Under the pieces are notes generated by a model. That model worked only from the letters and a program-made list of their open reading frames with translations. It searched no databases and was not told the DNA's origin. The translations under genes were made by a program, and so were the position numbers. Positions 9,203 through 18,585 of a stretch of 64,000 nucleotides of DNA are shown here, in pieces. The stretch spans positions 62,001-126,000 of the forward strand of contig NZ_OZ032148.1 of assembly GCF_964026495.1 (NCBI RefSeq), written 5' to 3'. This DNA is from Arsenophonus sp964026495. Its GTDB lineage: Bacteria; Pseudomonadota; Gammaproteobacteria; Enterobacterales; Enterobacteriaceae. Numbering within the stretch: position 1 is the stretch's first letter; each line of letters starts with the position of its first letter.

Positions 9203-11095
9203 TTTTTTCTTTTTTGCATGTTTTTTATTTTTCTTATGATAAAAATTTTTGATTGATTCTATTATTCCTGTTGAATGAAGGCCTAATTCAGTTTGTATTT
9301 CTTTTTTGTTACCTTGTTTTATGAATTGATCAGGTAAGCCAAGATTAATTACAGGTATCATATAATTATTTTTTAGTAAAAATTCATTGACACCACTACC
9401 AGCTCCTCCAATAATTGAATTTTCTTCTAATGTTACTAATAACGTATGTTTTTTGATTATTTGCAGTATTAATTTTTCATCTAAAGGTTTTACAAATCTC
9501 ATATCAACAACAGTTATATTAAGTATTTCTCCTGCTTTCATAGCTTCAATTAATAATGTGCCAAAATTAAGAATTGCAATTTTTTTGCCTTTTCGGCAAA
9601 TTATCCCTTTACCGATTTGAATTTTTGATAAAGGTTGTAAAGTAACGTCAGATACCCCTCCTTTTGGATAACGAACTGCTATTGGCCCATTTTTATAATG
9701 ATGAGCAGTATGTAACATTTTTCGACATTCATTTTCATTGCTTGGAGACATAATAATCATATTAGGCAAACAACGTAAAAAAGATAAATCAAAAGCACCT
9801 TGATGAGTTTGTCCATCTTCTCCCACTATACCAGCTCTATCGATAGCAAAAAGAATGGGTAATTTTTGAATAGCTACATCATGAATCACTTGATCATATG
9901 CGCGTTGTAAAAAAGTGGAATAAATAGCAACAACAGGTTTGTAACCCCTGATGGCAAGACCGGCTGCAAAAGTAACGGCATGTTGTTCAGCGATAGCTAC
10001 ATCAAAATATTGTTTTGGATAAGTTTTTGAAAATTTAGTCATGCCTGATCCTTCTCGCATGGCTGGTGTAATTGCTATTAATTTAGGATCATTGGCGGCT
10101 TCTTCACATAACCATTCACCAAAAATTTGTGAAAAAGTTAATTGAGTATTATGATTTTTAGGTAAAGAAAAATTTGATAAATTAAATTTAGGTACGGCAT
10201 GCCAGGTAATTGGATCTTTTTCAGCTGGCGTATAACCTTTTCCCTTTTGTGTGATCACATGTAAAAATTGTGGACCTTTTAGTTCACGAATTTTTTTTAA
10301 TGTTTGTACTAATTTTAATACATCATGACCATAAATTGGTCCTATATAATTAAATCCTAATTTTTCAAATATAGTATTTTTTGTTATTATTCCTTTAAGA
10401 TTTTCTTTTGTTTTTTTTAGAAAAAAATTAATTAATGGTATATTAGAAAATATGTTTTTTTCTTTTTTACTTAAACCAGTATATATATTAGCAAATGAAA
10501 TTTTTGATAAATAATTATTTAGTGCACCAACATTTTCTGATATAGACATTTTGTTATCATTTAAAATTACTAGTATATCTTTATGAATATCACCAGCATG
10601 ATTCATTGCTTCAAAAGCGATACCTGCAGTAATTGCTCCATCACCAATGATACAAACAGTTTTTCTGTTTTTATTTTCATATTCTGCCGCTACTGCCATT
10701 CCTAATCCTGCACTTATAGAAGTGGATGAATGACCAACGCTAAAACTGTCATATTCGCTTTCTGTATGACAAGGAAATGGGTGTAAACCATTTTTTTTTC
10801 TTATTGTACAAATTTTATCACGGCGCCCAGTTAATATTTTATGTGGATACGCTTGATGTCCCACATCCCAAATAATGTTATCAAATGGTGTTTTGTAGAC
10901 ATAATGCAAAGCAATAGTTAATTCAACAGTTCCTAATCCAGAAGCAAAATGTCCACTAGAAAGGCTGATAGTGTTTAATAAAAATTCTCTTAATTCTTGA
11001 GATAATTTTTCTAGATTTTTTTTTGGTAACAGTCGTAATTCTTTTGGTGTATTTATTAATGATAAAATTGGATAAAAAGTGGTATCAATACTCAT
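9191..11095 (-). CDS. dxs: 1-deoxy-D-xylulose-5-phosphate synthase
   Basis: Dxs is the first enzyme of the MEP isoprenoid pathway: thiamine-diphosphate-dependent condensation of pyruvate and glyceraldehyde-3-phosphate. The 634 residues (E. coli 620) show SSGHFASGLG with the catalytic histidine, the TPP motif GDGAITAG...NDN (about 149-180), and the transketolase pyrimidine-binding block IAEQHAVTFAAG (catalytic Glu). The extra length is a lysine-rich C-terminal tail (KKNKKHAKKKK). Its stop lies inside pgpA on the other strand. Upstream is ispA, as in E. coli; yajO, normally between dxs and pgpA, is lost. A 9-A run falls in codons for RKKNG. Confidence 0.98.
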   Translation of the reverse strand: MSIDTTFYPILSLINTPKELRLLPKKNLEKLSQELREFLLNTISLSSGHFASGLGTVELTIALHYVYKTPFDNIIWDVGHQAYPHKILTGRRDKICTIRKKNGLHPFPCHTESEYDSFSVGHSSTSISAGLGMAVAAEYENKNRKTVCIIGDGAITAGIAFEAMNHAGDIHKDILVILNDNKMSISENVGALNNYLSKISFANIYTGLSKKEKNIFSNIPLINFFLKKTKENLKGIITKNTIFEKLGFNYIGPIYGHDVLKLVQTLKKIRELKGPQFLHVITQKGKGYTPAEKDPITWHAVPKFNLSNFSLPKNHNTQLTFSQIFGEWLCEEAANDPKLIAITPAMREGSGMTKFSKTYPKQYFDVAIAEQHAVTFAAGLAIRGYKPVVAIYSTFLQRAYDQVIHDVAIQKLPILFAIDRAGIVGEDGQTHQGAFDLSFLRCLPNMIIMSPSNENECRKMLHTAHHYKNGPIAVRYPKGGVSDVTLQPLSKIQIGKGIICRKGKKIAILNFGTLLIEAMKAGEILNITVVDMRFVKPLDEKLILQIIKKHTLLVTLEENSIIGGAGSGVNEFLLKNNYMIPVINLGLPDQFIKQGNKKEIQTELGLHSTGIIESIKNFYHKKNKKHAKKKKLYK

Positions 11096-11192
11096 ATTTT
11101 TTTGTAATATAATAATTATTTTTTGTTAATTTTGATAATATAATAATTTTTTTAAAAAATTATATAATAATAAAATTCTATTTTTTAGAAAA

Positions 11193-12104
11193 TTAACTTT
11201 TTCGTTTGATCATGAAGTTTGTAAAATTTTTTAATGTTGTTGTATTAAATTCATATTTTTTTTTTAAAATATCAAGAATATTTAAAGCTTGTGTATATAA
11301 TTTTTTTATTTTTTTCTTTGTTGCATTAAGACCGATTAATAATGGATAAGTATTTTTTTTATTTGTGTATTTATTTTTTTTTGAAATTCCTGCATCATTT
11401 CTTATATCAAGAATATCGTCATGTATTTGAAACATTAAACCGATAGTATTAGCGTAATCATCTAATAATCTTAATAATGCTACTTCTTGATAATGAGAAA
11501 TAAATGTGCTCATGCGGATTGCTGCTCGAATTAAGGCACCTGTTTTTTTATTATGAATACATTCTAATCTTTTTGTATCAATTTTTCCTTTTGATTCAAT
11601 CTCTAATGCTTGACCACTGCACATACCTGTTATTCCAGAAGCATTTATAAGTTCACGTATCATAGCAAGACGATGATGATCATTTGCATTAGGCATATTA
11701 CCATTTGATAAGATGTCAAATGCTAATGTTTGTAATGCATCTCCAGCTAAAATTGCATGTGCTTCACCAAAAGTGGCATGGCATGTAGGTTTTCCACGAC
11801 GTATGGAATCGTTATCCATTGCAGGTAAATCATCATGGATTAATGAATATGCATGAATACATTCGATAGCTGCAGCAGGTGTGTCTAGATTTTCTATAGA
11901 AACATTTAACATTTCACCAATACTATATACTAAAAAAGGTCTAATTCTTTTTCCACCAATTAATGTCCCATATTGCATTGCTGTAATAAGTTGTGTTTGA
12001 TTAAATGGAAGGTTTTTAAATTGCTCTAATAATATTTGATTAATACGATTTTTTACCCATTGCAATTTATTTTTAAATGATAGTTTTGGTGTTTTAGATA
12101 TCAT
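11193..12104 (-). CDS. ispA: Farnesyl diphosphate synthase IspA
   Basis: IspA condenses DMAPP/GPP with IPP to farnesyl diphosphate, the precursor of undecaprenyl and ubiquinone chains. The 303 residues (E. coli 299) contain the first aspartate-rich motif DDLPAMD (about 93-99), the second DDILD (about 236-240), and the GGKRIRPFL substrate block. The C-terminus is unusually lysine/asparagine-rich and includes an A10 run (plus-strand T10 at 11256-11265). It lies between dxs and a decayed xseB, the E. coli xseB-ispA-dxs order. GGAAAA precedes the start. Confidence 0.97.
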   Translation of the reverse strand: MISKTPKLSFKNKLQWVKNRINQILLEQFKNLPFNQTQLITAMQYGTLIGGKRIRPFLVYSIGEMLNVSIENLDTPAAAIECIHAYSLIHDDLPAMDNDSIRRGKPTCHATFGEAHAILAGDALQTLAFDILSNGNMPNANDHHRLAMIRELINASGITGMCSGQALEIESKGKIDTKRLECIHNKKTGALIRAAIRMSTFISHYQEVALLRLLDDYANTIGLMFQIHDDILDIRNDAGISKKNKYTNKKNTYPLLIGLNATKKKIKKLYTQALNILDILKKKYEFNTTTLKNFTNFMIKRKS

Positions 12105-12122
12105 TATTTTTATTTTCCAAAA

Positions 12123-12289
12123 TCAAGTATTGATGAATACAGTATCATGTTCTTTTGATAAAATTTATGTTTATTTTTCTTTTTTATATTTTTTGTTTTT
12201 ATTGATAGATGATTTTAATTTTCCAGATTATTGATTATTATTAAGTTACCCACACTAATCTAGAAGATGATATTGAGTATTTTCGTAAA
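12123..12289 (-). pseudogene. xseB: Remnant of xseB (exonuclease VII small subunit)
   Basis: Located 18 bp upstream of ispA, exactly where xseB lies in E. coli. Read on the minus strand, one frame gives FTKILN...ISVGNLIIINNLEN, which parallels E. coli FEKALS...LESGDLPLEEALNEFE with a small deletion. After a frameshift, EK*T*ILSKEHD parallels EQRVQILLSDNED, ending in TGA at 12123. It contains several stops and is not functional. The match is by eye and moderate, supported mainly by position and by the G-N-L and I-L-S..D anchors. Confidence 0.45.
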
Positions 12290-12471
12290 ATTAATTTTAA
12301 TGATAAATGAGTAATATTATATTTTGATACGTGATATATTTATTCTATAAAATAATAATAAATGAAGAAAAGATTTATTTGATTTTTTTTTGTTTTTATT
12401 TTTTACAAATACTTTTTATTATATTTGTATAATAATAAACAATATATTTTTTATTTAAAATTTATGAAATT
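12290..12471. other. Rest of the ispA-yajR gap
   Basis: With the xseB remnant this fills the 367 bp between ispA and yajR. thiI, yajL, panE and yajQ lie here in E. coli; nothing of them is visible. Confidence 0.55.
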
Positions 12472-13644
12472 TTATTTAAATTTAAAAGAGGTATGTATTT
12501 TAAAGTTTATTAAAAACCAAAATATACAAAAAAACATTCCTGCAATAAAAATGTAATTATCATTACTTAATTGTAATAGCCATCCACCTAAAACTCCTCC
12601 TAAGGCAACACCGAGAAATTGACTAGTAGAATAAATTCCCATTGCAGCTCCTTTGTATTTTTTATCTACTTTTTTGCTGATAAGTGAAGGTAATAATGTT
12701 TCCATAATATTAAATGCGATAAAAAATAGTTGAAGTCCAGTTAGTATGAATAAAAATTGCTGGTTAAAAAAATAAAATATTAATTCAGATATAAATAAAA
12801 TTATGATACATAGTAAAAATACTTTTTTTGTTCGATATGGATTATTTGCATAAATAACAAAAGGTATTATGCTTATAAAAGAAATAAGCAAAGTACTTAA
12901 ATATATTTTCCAATGTTGATGAGTTGGAATACCTAAATCAATCATTATTAATGGAACAGCTATAAAATTTATTATTAGTAAACTATGTAAACAAAAAATT
13001 CCATAATTAATTTTTAGTAGTTCTGGATTTTTTATTATTTTTTTTATTGTGTTTTTTATGAAATTTATATCATTATTCAAAACTTTATATGGAGGGTTTG
13101 GTACATAAAGCTTTATTATTAATATTCCTAGTAAGCCAAATAAACTTATTATCCAAAAAAGACCATGTAATCCGATTATATGAGTGATAATTGGACCTAT
13201 AATTATTGAAATAGCAAAAGTAATACCAAAACTTATACCCATAAAAGCTATGGCTTTTGTTCTGTTTTTTTCATGAATTAGATCTGTAAGTAATGCCATA
13301 ATAGTAGCAGAAATAGCACCTGAACCTTGTAAGGTTCTACCTATTATAATACCCCAAATAGAATTTGTTGATGCAGCGATGATACTGCCAATGACAAAAA
13401 TCCATAAACAATTAATAATTATTTTTTTTCTTCCAAATCTATCAGACATTAAACCCATTGGAATTTGAAATAAAGCTTGTGTAATACCATACATTCCAAT
13501 TGCTAAACCTAATAAAAAATCATTAGCATCTTTTAAATTTCGTCCATAGCTGGTTAGTATTGGTAGCACCATTAACATACCTAGCATACGTAATGTGAAT
13601 ACTGATCCTAATCCAAAAATTGTTTTTACTTCTTTAGGTGTCAT
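12472..13644 (-). CDS. yajR: MFS transporter YajR, C-terminal domain missing
   Basis: This is a 12-helix major facilitator of the drug/H+ antiporter type; the substrate of YajR is unknown. MFS motif A appears as GLMSDRFGRKK (about 63-73), and motif C-like glycines appear in TM5 (GITFAISIIIGPII). At 390 residues it stops just after TM12 (ending FKIHTSFKFK), whereas E. coli YajR has 454 residues including a ferredoxin-like cytosolic domain (YAM, from about 388). The whole regulatory domain is therefore absent. It sits between ispA and cyoE, as yajR does in E. coli, which supports the assignment. It is the only general transporter besides NhaA and YbaL in the window. Confidence 0.9.
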   Translation of the reverse strand: MTPKEVKTIFGLGSVFTLRMLGMLMVLPILTSYGRNLKDANDFLLGLAIGMYGITQALFQIPMGLMSDRFGRKKIIINCLWIFVIGSIIAASTNSIWGIIIGRTLQGSGAISATIMALLTDLIHEKNRTKAIAFMGISFGITFAISIIIGPIITHIIGLHGLFWIISLFGLLGILIIKLYVPNPPYKVLNNDINFIKNTIKKIIKNPELLKINYGIFCLHSLLIINFIAVPLIMIDLGIPTHQHWKIYLSTLLISFISIIPFVIYANNPYRTKKVFLLCIIILFISELIFYFFNQQFLFILTGLQLFFIAFNIMETLLPSLISKKVDKKYKGAAMGIYSTSQFLGVALGGVLGGWLLQLSNDNYIFIAGMFFCIFWFLINFKIHTSFKFK

Positions 13645-13719
13645 GAAAATACTATGATTAATTTTTAATTATGAATTTTTTATATGAATATTATAAAACT
13701 ATTTTCTAAATTAGTTAAT

Positions 13720-13735
13720 ATACTTTTAAAAGTAT
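13720..13735. terminator. Perfect 16-bp palindrome between cyoE and yajR
   Basis: ATACTTTT followed by its exact reverse complement AAAAGTAT lies 86 bp downstream of the cyoE stop and 76 bp upstream of yajR on the minus strand. It may end the cyo transcript. It is all short A/T-rich stem, so chance is possible. Confidence 0.3.
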
Positions 13736-13820
13736 TATTAGATATAAAAAATGATTGTTGTTGATAGAATAATATAACTTTTTAAAATATATAATTCATT
13801 TTTAATATTTTCTATGAAAA

Positions 13821-14711
13821 TCATAATATGATATTGATAAGTATTGGTTTAATAGAAACACTATGGTCGATAGACATCATAATACTAAGAAATGTAATAG
13901 CTATGAGAGAAAAAATGAATATTTTTCGTGCCCATAGTTTGTTATTATGATTTTTTTTGAAACCAGATATAGAAATTTTTAGCCAATATAGACTAATTAT
14001 AGTAGAAACTATAAGGTATTTGTATCCAGTGTAACCAGTAATAGTTAGCATTGTAGTTGCTATTATAAAAGCTGTAATATATAAAAAAATATGATTTTTT
14101 GTTATATGAATGTCTTTAATAACAGGTAATATCGGAATATTTGCATTTTTGTAGTCTTGAAGGTGAAAAATAGCGATTGCATAAAAATGTGGCATTTGCC
14201 ATAAACTAAAAATTAACAATAAAATTAAAGCAGCTAAATCACATTTATTCGAAACAGCACAATAACCGATAACTGGTGGTGTAGCACCAGATAAACTCCC
14301 TATTATGGTTCCATATAAAGAATTGCGTTTCATATATAGACTATAAATAAAAACGTAAATTATGAAACCTATTATGCTAAAAACGACTGATAAAATATTA
14401 GTATTAATATATAATAATATTATGCCAGAAATTCCTAGTATAGAAGCATAAATTAAATATTTTTTTATGTTTATTATTTTTTTAGTGAAAAGACGATTTT
14501 TTGTTCTTTCCATTATTTTATCAATATCTCTATCAATATAGTTATTAAAAACACATGCGGAAGCAACAATTAATGATACGCCTAGTAATGTATTGATAAA
14601 TAAAAAATAATTTATGTTTCCTTTAGATGCTAGTAAAAATCCACCAATAACAGAAATCAAATTACCTAAAATAATTCCTGGTTTAATAACTTGTAAATAT
14701 TCTTTTAACAT
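13821..14711 (-). CDS. cyoE: Protohaem IX farnesyltransferase CyoE
   Basis: CyoE adds a farnesyl group to haem B to make haem O, the cofactor of the bo3 oxidase encoded just upstream. The 296-residue polytopic membrane protein (E. coli 296) carries the prenyltransferase motif NNYIDRDIDKIMERTKNR (about 56-73) and a second polar loop YMKRNSLYGTIIGSLSGATPPVIGY. It follows cyoD by 8 bp and is the last gene of the operon. It needs farnesyl diphosphate (IspA) and haem (HemH), both encoded in this window. Confidence 0.98.
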   Translation of the reverse strand: MLKEYLQVIKPGIILGNLISVIGGFLLASKGNINYFLFINTLLGVSLIVASACVFNNYIDRDIDKIMERTKNRLFTKKIINIKKYLIYASILGISGIILLYINTNILSVVFSIIGFIIYVFIYSLYMKRNSLYGTIIGSLSGATPPVIGYCAVSNKCDLAALILLLIFSLWQMPHFYAIAIFHLQDYKNANIPILPVIKDIHITKNHIFLYITAFIIATTMLTITGYTGYKYLIVSTIISLYWLKISISGFKKNHNNKLWARKIFIFSLIAITFLSIMMSIDHSVSIKPILINIIL

Positions 14712-14719
14712 ATCAGATT

Positions 14720-15055
14720 TTAATCTAGTAACATATTTATATTTAAATTATACATGATCCATATAGAACCTGTTACTATAATAATAATTACTAATATAGT
14801 AAATAGTAAAGATATTATATTCCAATTATTATTTGATGTAGTATGTATATGTAAAAAATAAATAAGATGTATTAAAATTTGACTGATTCCTGTAATAATA
14901 ATAGTTAAAACAATATTATTATGAGATGTAGTATTGTTTATAACCATTAAAAATGGGATAATTGTTAAAATTATGGATAATATAAAACCGATAAGATATG
15001 TTTTAATACTGCTTTGCTTGCCTTTTAAACATTCTATGAATGAAATATTATTCAT
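14720..15055 (-). CDS. cyoD: Cytochrome bo3 oxidase subunit IV
   Basis: Small 111-residue subunit (E. coli 109) with three membrane helices that helps assemble the CuB site of subunit I. The YLIGFILSIILTIIPF start of TM1 and the QILIHLIYFLHI segment in TM2 are characteristic. Its ATG overlaps the cyoC stop by 4 bp (15052-15055), implying translational coupling. It is strongly biased to isoleucine, as expected at this base composition. Confidence 0.96.
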   Translation of the reverse strand: MNNISFIECLKGKQSSIKTYLIGFILSIILTIIPFLMVINNTTSHNNIVLTIIITGISQILIHLIYFLHIHTTSNNNWNIISLLFTILVIIIIVTGSIWIMYNLNINMLLD

Positions 15056-15666
15056 TTTATTACTCCAAATAAATATACGAAACTAAATATAAAAATCCAA
15101 ATAATATCCAAAAAATGCCAAAAAAGACTTAAGCAATGTAAACGTGTTTGATTAATTATAGTTAGTCCACGATATGAAATATGAATCAACATTATAATAA
15201 TCCATATTAAACCAAAACTGATATGAATCCCGTGTGTGCTAATTAATGTAAAGAAAGCAGATAAAAAAGCACTTTTATTAGGTCCATAACCCTGCGAAAT
15301 TAATGTATGAAATTCATAAAGTTCCATATTTATAAAATATGAACCTAATAAAAAAGTAATAACCAACCATAATTTGACGTAATTTATCTTTTTTTTATGC
15401 ATAGAAAATATTGTAAATGCATAAGTGAGACTGCTAGATAATAAAAGTAAAGTTTCTTTTAGTACAAAATCAATTTTAAAAATTTCTTTTCCTGTTGGTC
15501 CCTCTGCAACATTATTAACTAAAACAAAATATGTAGCAAAAAGACAGGCAAACAAAATTAGATCACTCATTAAATAAATCCAAAAACCAAATATTTTTGT
15601 TTCACTATTATAATTTTCATGATTTTTATTGATATTAAATTTCTTGTTGATTAAGTTTATTGACAT
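15052..15666 (-). CDS. cyoC: Cytochrome bo3 oxidase subunit III
   Basis: Five-helix subunit III of the ubiquinol oxidase. The 204 residues (E. coli 204) include TKIFGFWIYLMSDLILFACLF, the conserved EGPTGKEIF loop, THGIHISFGLIWIIIM and the final HFLDIIWIFIFSFVYL. It begins 2 bp after the cyoB stop and overlaps cyoD by 4 bp. Confidence 0.97.
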   Translation of the reverse strand: MSINLINKKFNINKNHENYNSETKIFGFWIYLMSDLILFACLFATYFVLVNNVAEGPTGKEIFKIDFVLKETLLLLSSSLTYAFTIFSMHKKKINYVKLWLVITFLLGSYFINMELYEFHTLISQGYGPNKSAFLSAFFTLISTHGIHISFGLIWIIIMLIHISYRGLTIINQTRLHCLSLFWHFLDIIWIFIFSFVYLFGVIK

Positions 15667-15668
15667 TA

Positions 15669-17645
15669 TTAAGACCTATTTTTTATTTTGTTATAATAAA
15701 AATTTTCAATTTGCCTGATTTTATTTCCAGGAATATAATAAGCAATGTTTTCGTCAAATGTTTTAGCAATCCAAGTTAGTATAATACCAGTAAATCCAAT
15801 TATCGCTAAATACCAAATATGCCATACCATAGCAAAACCTAAAATTAAAGAAAATATTAAGATAATGAAACCTATAGAAGTATTTTTTGGCATATGAATT
15901 GATTTATATATTTTTGGTTTTTTATAAGCAAGACCTTTTTCTTTTGTATCCCACCAAGCATCACGTGTATTAATTTTTGGTATTATGGCGAAATTATAAA
16001 AAGGTGCAGGAGATGATATTGCCCATTCTAGAGTACGTCCATTCCATGGGTCTCCAGTAAAATCACAATTTTTTTTACGATCAAAAATGCTGGTAATGAT
16101 TTGGATGATTTGGCATAATATTCCTATACCAATCAGTGTAGTTCCAATAACAGCTATTATAAGCATGAATTGATATTGTGGATCAATATTTTGACTTAAT
16201 CTACGAGTCATCCCCATAAATCCTAGTATATAAAGTGGCATGAACCCAATAAAGAAACCAGTAATCCATAACCAAAAAGCACGCATCCCCCATTTTTCAT
16301 TTAATTTAAAACCAAATGCTTTTGGAAACCAATATGTTATGCCGGCAAAACAACCAAAGATAACCCCACCAATAATTACATTATGAAAATGAGCAATCAA
16401 AAATAAACTGTTATGTAAAATAAAATTTATACCTGGAACAGCTAATAATACTCCAGTCATTCCACCAATAGAAAATGTGATTATAAAACTAATAGTCCAT
16501 AACATTGGTGTTGTGTATTGAATTCGCCCATGATACATGGTAAATAACCAATTAAATATTTTAACCCCAGTTGGAATGGCAATAATCATAGTAGCTATAC
16601 CAAAAAATGCATTAACATTTGCACCTGAACCCATAGTAAAAAAATGGTGTAACCATACTATAAATGACATTATAGTAATAACAATTGTAGCCCATACAAG
16701 CGATGTATAACCGAATAAACGTTTTTTACAGAATGTTGCTGTCACTTCAGAAAATATTCCAAAAGCAGGTAATATTAATATGTAAACTTCTGGATGACCC
16801 CAAGCCCAAATTAGATTAACATACATCATCATATTTCCACCAAAATCATTAGTAAAAAAGTGAGTATCTAAGTATCGATCTAATGTTAAAAGTCCAATTG
16901 TAACTGTTAAAATAGGAAATGCTGCAATAATTAATACGTTGGTACAAAGTGCAGTCCAGGTAAAAACTGGCATTTTCATCATTGTCATGCCAGGAGCGCG
17001 CATACGTATAATTGTTGTAAAAAAATTGATTCCAGTAAGTGTGGTTCCAATTCCAGATATTTGTAAACTCCATATCCAATAATCTACTCCAACTCCAGGA
17101 TTATATTCTTTTCCGGATAATGGAGGGTATGCTAACCAACCTGTTTGGGCAAATTCACCTATTCCTAATGATAAATTAATTAATATTACACCAACAATAA
17201 ATAACCAAAAGCTGATAGAATTTAGAGATGGAAATGCTACATCTCGAGCACCAATTTGTAATGGTACTATTAAGTTTATTAATCCTATAACAAAAGGTGT
17301 TGCCATAAAGAAAATCATTATTACACCATGAGCAGTAAAAATTTGATCATAATGATGTGGTGTTAAAAATCCATTTTCACCAGATGAAACCAGTGCTTGT
17401 TGGGTCCGCATCATGATTGCATCTGCAAAACCACGAAGTAGCATTATCATTGCAGTAATAATGTACATTATGCCAATTTTTTTATGATCTACGGTGGTTA
17501 ACCATTCATTCCAAAGCCATTTCCATTTTCCATAATAGGTTATAATTCCTAAGATAGTAAAACCAGTTAATAATACAAAAATTAAAGTTATTATAATTAT
17601 TGGTTCATGGAAAGGAATTGCATCAATTGTTAATTTACCGAACAT
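15669..17645 (-). CDS. cyoB: Cytochrome bo3 oxidase subunit I
   Basis: Catalytic proton-pumping subunit of the ubiquinol oxidase. At 658 residues (E. coli 663) all metal ligands are present: FTAHGVIM (low-spin haem histidine near 106), WGHPEVYIL (CuB histidine cross-linked to tyrosine, near 284-288), WLHHFF (CuB His-His near 333-334) and LIAHFHNVI (haem histidines near 419-421). The quinone-site residues near the N-terminus (MLLRGFADAIMMRTQQA) are also kept. So the organism retains aerobic respiration with oxygen as terminal acceptor. Second gene of cyoABCDE. Confidence 0.99.
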   Translation of the reverse strand: MFGKLTIDAIPFHEPIIIITLIFVLLTGFTILGIITYYGKWKWLWNEWLTTVDHKKIGIMYIITAMIMLLRGFADAIMMRTQQALVSSGENGFLTPHHYDQIFTAHGVIMIFFMATPFVIGLINLIVPLQIGARDVAFPSLNSISFWLFIVGVILINLSLGIGEFAQTGWLAYPPLSGKEYNPGVGVDYWIWSLQISGIGTTLTGINFFTTIIRMRAPGMTMMKMPVFTWTALCTNVLIIAAFPILTVTIGLLTLDRYLDTHFFTNDFGGNMMMYVNLIWAWGHPEVYILILPAFGIFSEVTATFCKKRLFGYTSLVWATIVITIMSFIVWLHHFFTMGSGANVNAFFGIATMIIAIPTGVKIFNWLFTMYHGRIQYTTPMLWTISFIITFSIGGMTGVLLAVPGINFILHNSLFLIAHFHNVIIGGVIFGCFAGITYWFPKAFGFKLNEKWGMRAFWLWITGFFIGFMPLYILGFMGMTRRLSQNIDPQYQFMLIIAVIGTTLIGIGILCQIIQIITSIFDRKKNCDFTGDPWNGRTLEWAISSPAPFYNFAIIPKINTRDAWWDTKEKGLAYKKPKIYKSIHMPKNTSIGFIILIFSLILGFAMVWHIWYLAIIGFTGIILTWIAKTFDENIAYYIPGNKIRQIENFYYNKIKNRS

Positions 17646-17658
17646 ATTATTTATTCCT

Positions 17659-18585
17659 TTATTTATTTTTCTGTTTTTTCTGTAAAGAATGCTGTTTAGA
17701 ATTTATGATTTGATGAGTATTCTGAATGTGATGTGTATGTCCAAATTTTGATATAATATCTTCGTATAAATTTGCTTTTACATTAGAAAAGTAAGTAACA
17801 TCTACATTGTAGCTCGGTTTTGCTAATTCATTAAATTGAGATATGCTATTTATATTTTTTTTTGATTTTTTGACTTTTTCAATCCATTTTTCAAAACTTT
17901 TTTTATTAATAGTTGTAATAACATTAAATTTCATATCTGAAAATCCATGACCACTATAACTAGATGAAAATCCTTTATAGATTCCAGGTTTATTAGCTAT
18001 TAGGTGTAATTTGCTTTGCATGCCTGCCATGGCATAAATTTGACTACCTAAAGCAGGAATAAAAAAAGAATTCATTACTGAAGCTGATGTTACTTTAAAG
18101 TTGATTGGTACATTTATAGGAAAAGCGATTTCATTAATAGTAGCTATATTTTTTTCTGGATAAATAAATATCCATTTCCAATCGCTAGCGATTACTTGAA
18201 TAGTAATAGGATTTTTTTTGTTTATGAGTGGTTTATAAGGATCTAATTTATGAGTAGTTTTCCATGTAATAATTGCGAGAATAAAAATAATAAAAATAGG
18301 AATTGTCCAACAAAATAATTCAATTTTATGTGATTTGTCCCAATTTGGTCGATAAGTTGCGTATTTGTTATTTTCACGATATTTTATTGCAAAAAAAATA
18401 GTCATAAAAATTACTGGAATGACAATAATTAGCATTAAAGTAACTGATGTTATTATGAGTTTTTTTTGTTCAACGCTGATTGCTCCTTTTGGATCCATTA
18501 ATGTTATACTGCATCCAGTAAGTATAGAGAAAACAGTAATCAATGAGATAATTTTGATGCTTTTTTTATATTTTATAACTCTCAT
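17659..18585 (-). CDS. cyoA: Cytochrome bo3 oxidase subunit II (lipoprotein)
   Basis: First gene of the cyo operon. The 308-residue product begins with a lipoprotein signal peptide ending in ILTG-Cys25, which would be processed by the LspA encoded later in this window. Two membrane helices (about 42-64 and 87-108) precede a cupredoxin-like periplasmic domain with DWKWIFIYPE and VMNSFFIPALGSQIYAMAGMQ. As in other quinol oxidases there is no CuA site. The C-terminal tail is shorter and rich in H, Q and K. GGAGTGAC (minus strand) lies just upstream of the ATG. Confidence 0.98.
   Translation of the reverse strand: MRVIKYKKSIKIISLITVFSILTGCSITLMDPKGAISVEQKKLIITSVTLMLIIVIPVIFMTIFFAIKYRENNKYATYRPNWDKSHKIELFCWTIPIFIIFILAIITWKTTHKLDPYKPLINKKNPITIQVIASDWKWIFIYPEKNIATINEIAFPINVPINFKVTSASVMNSFFIPALGSQIYAMAGMQSKLHLIANKPGIYKGFSSSYSGHGFSDMKFNVITTINKKSFEKWIEKVKKSKKNINSISQFNELAKPSYNVDVTYFSNVKANLYEDIISKFGHTHHIQNTHQIINSKQHSLQKKQKNK

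Noticed and set aside
16849..17079. 76-codon frame inside cyoB on the same strand
   Set aside because: Lies wholly within cyoB in another frame; composition is typical shadow coding.
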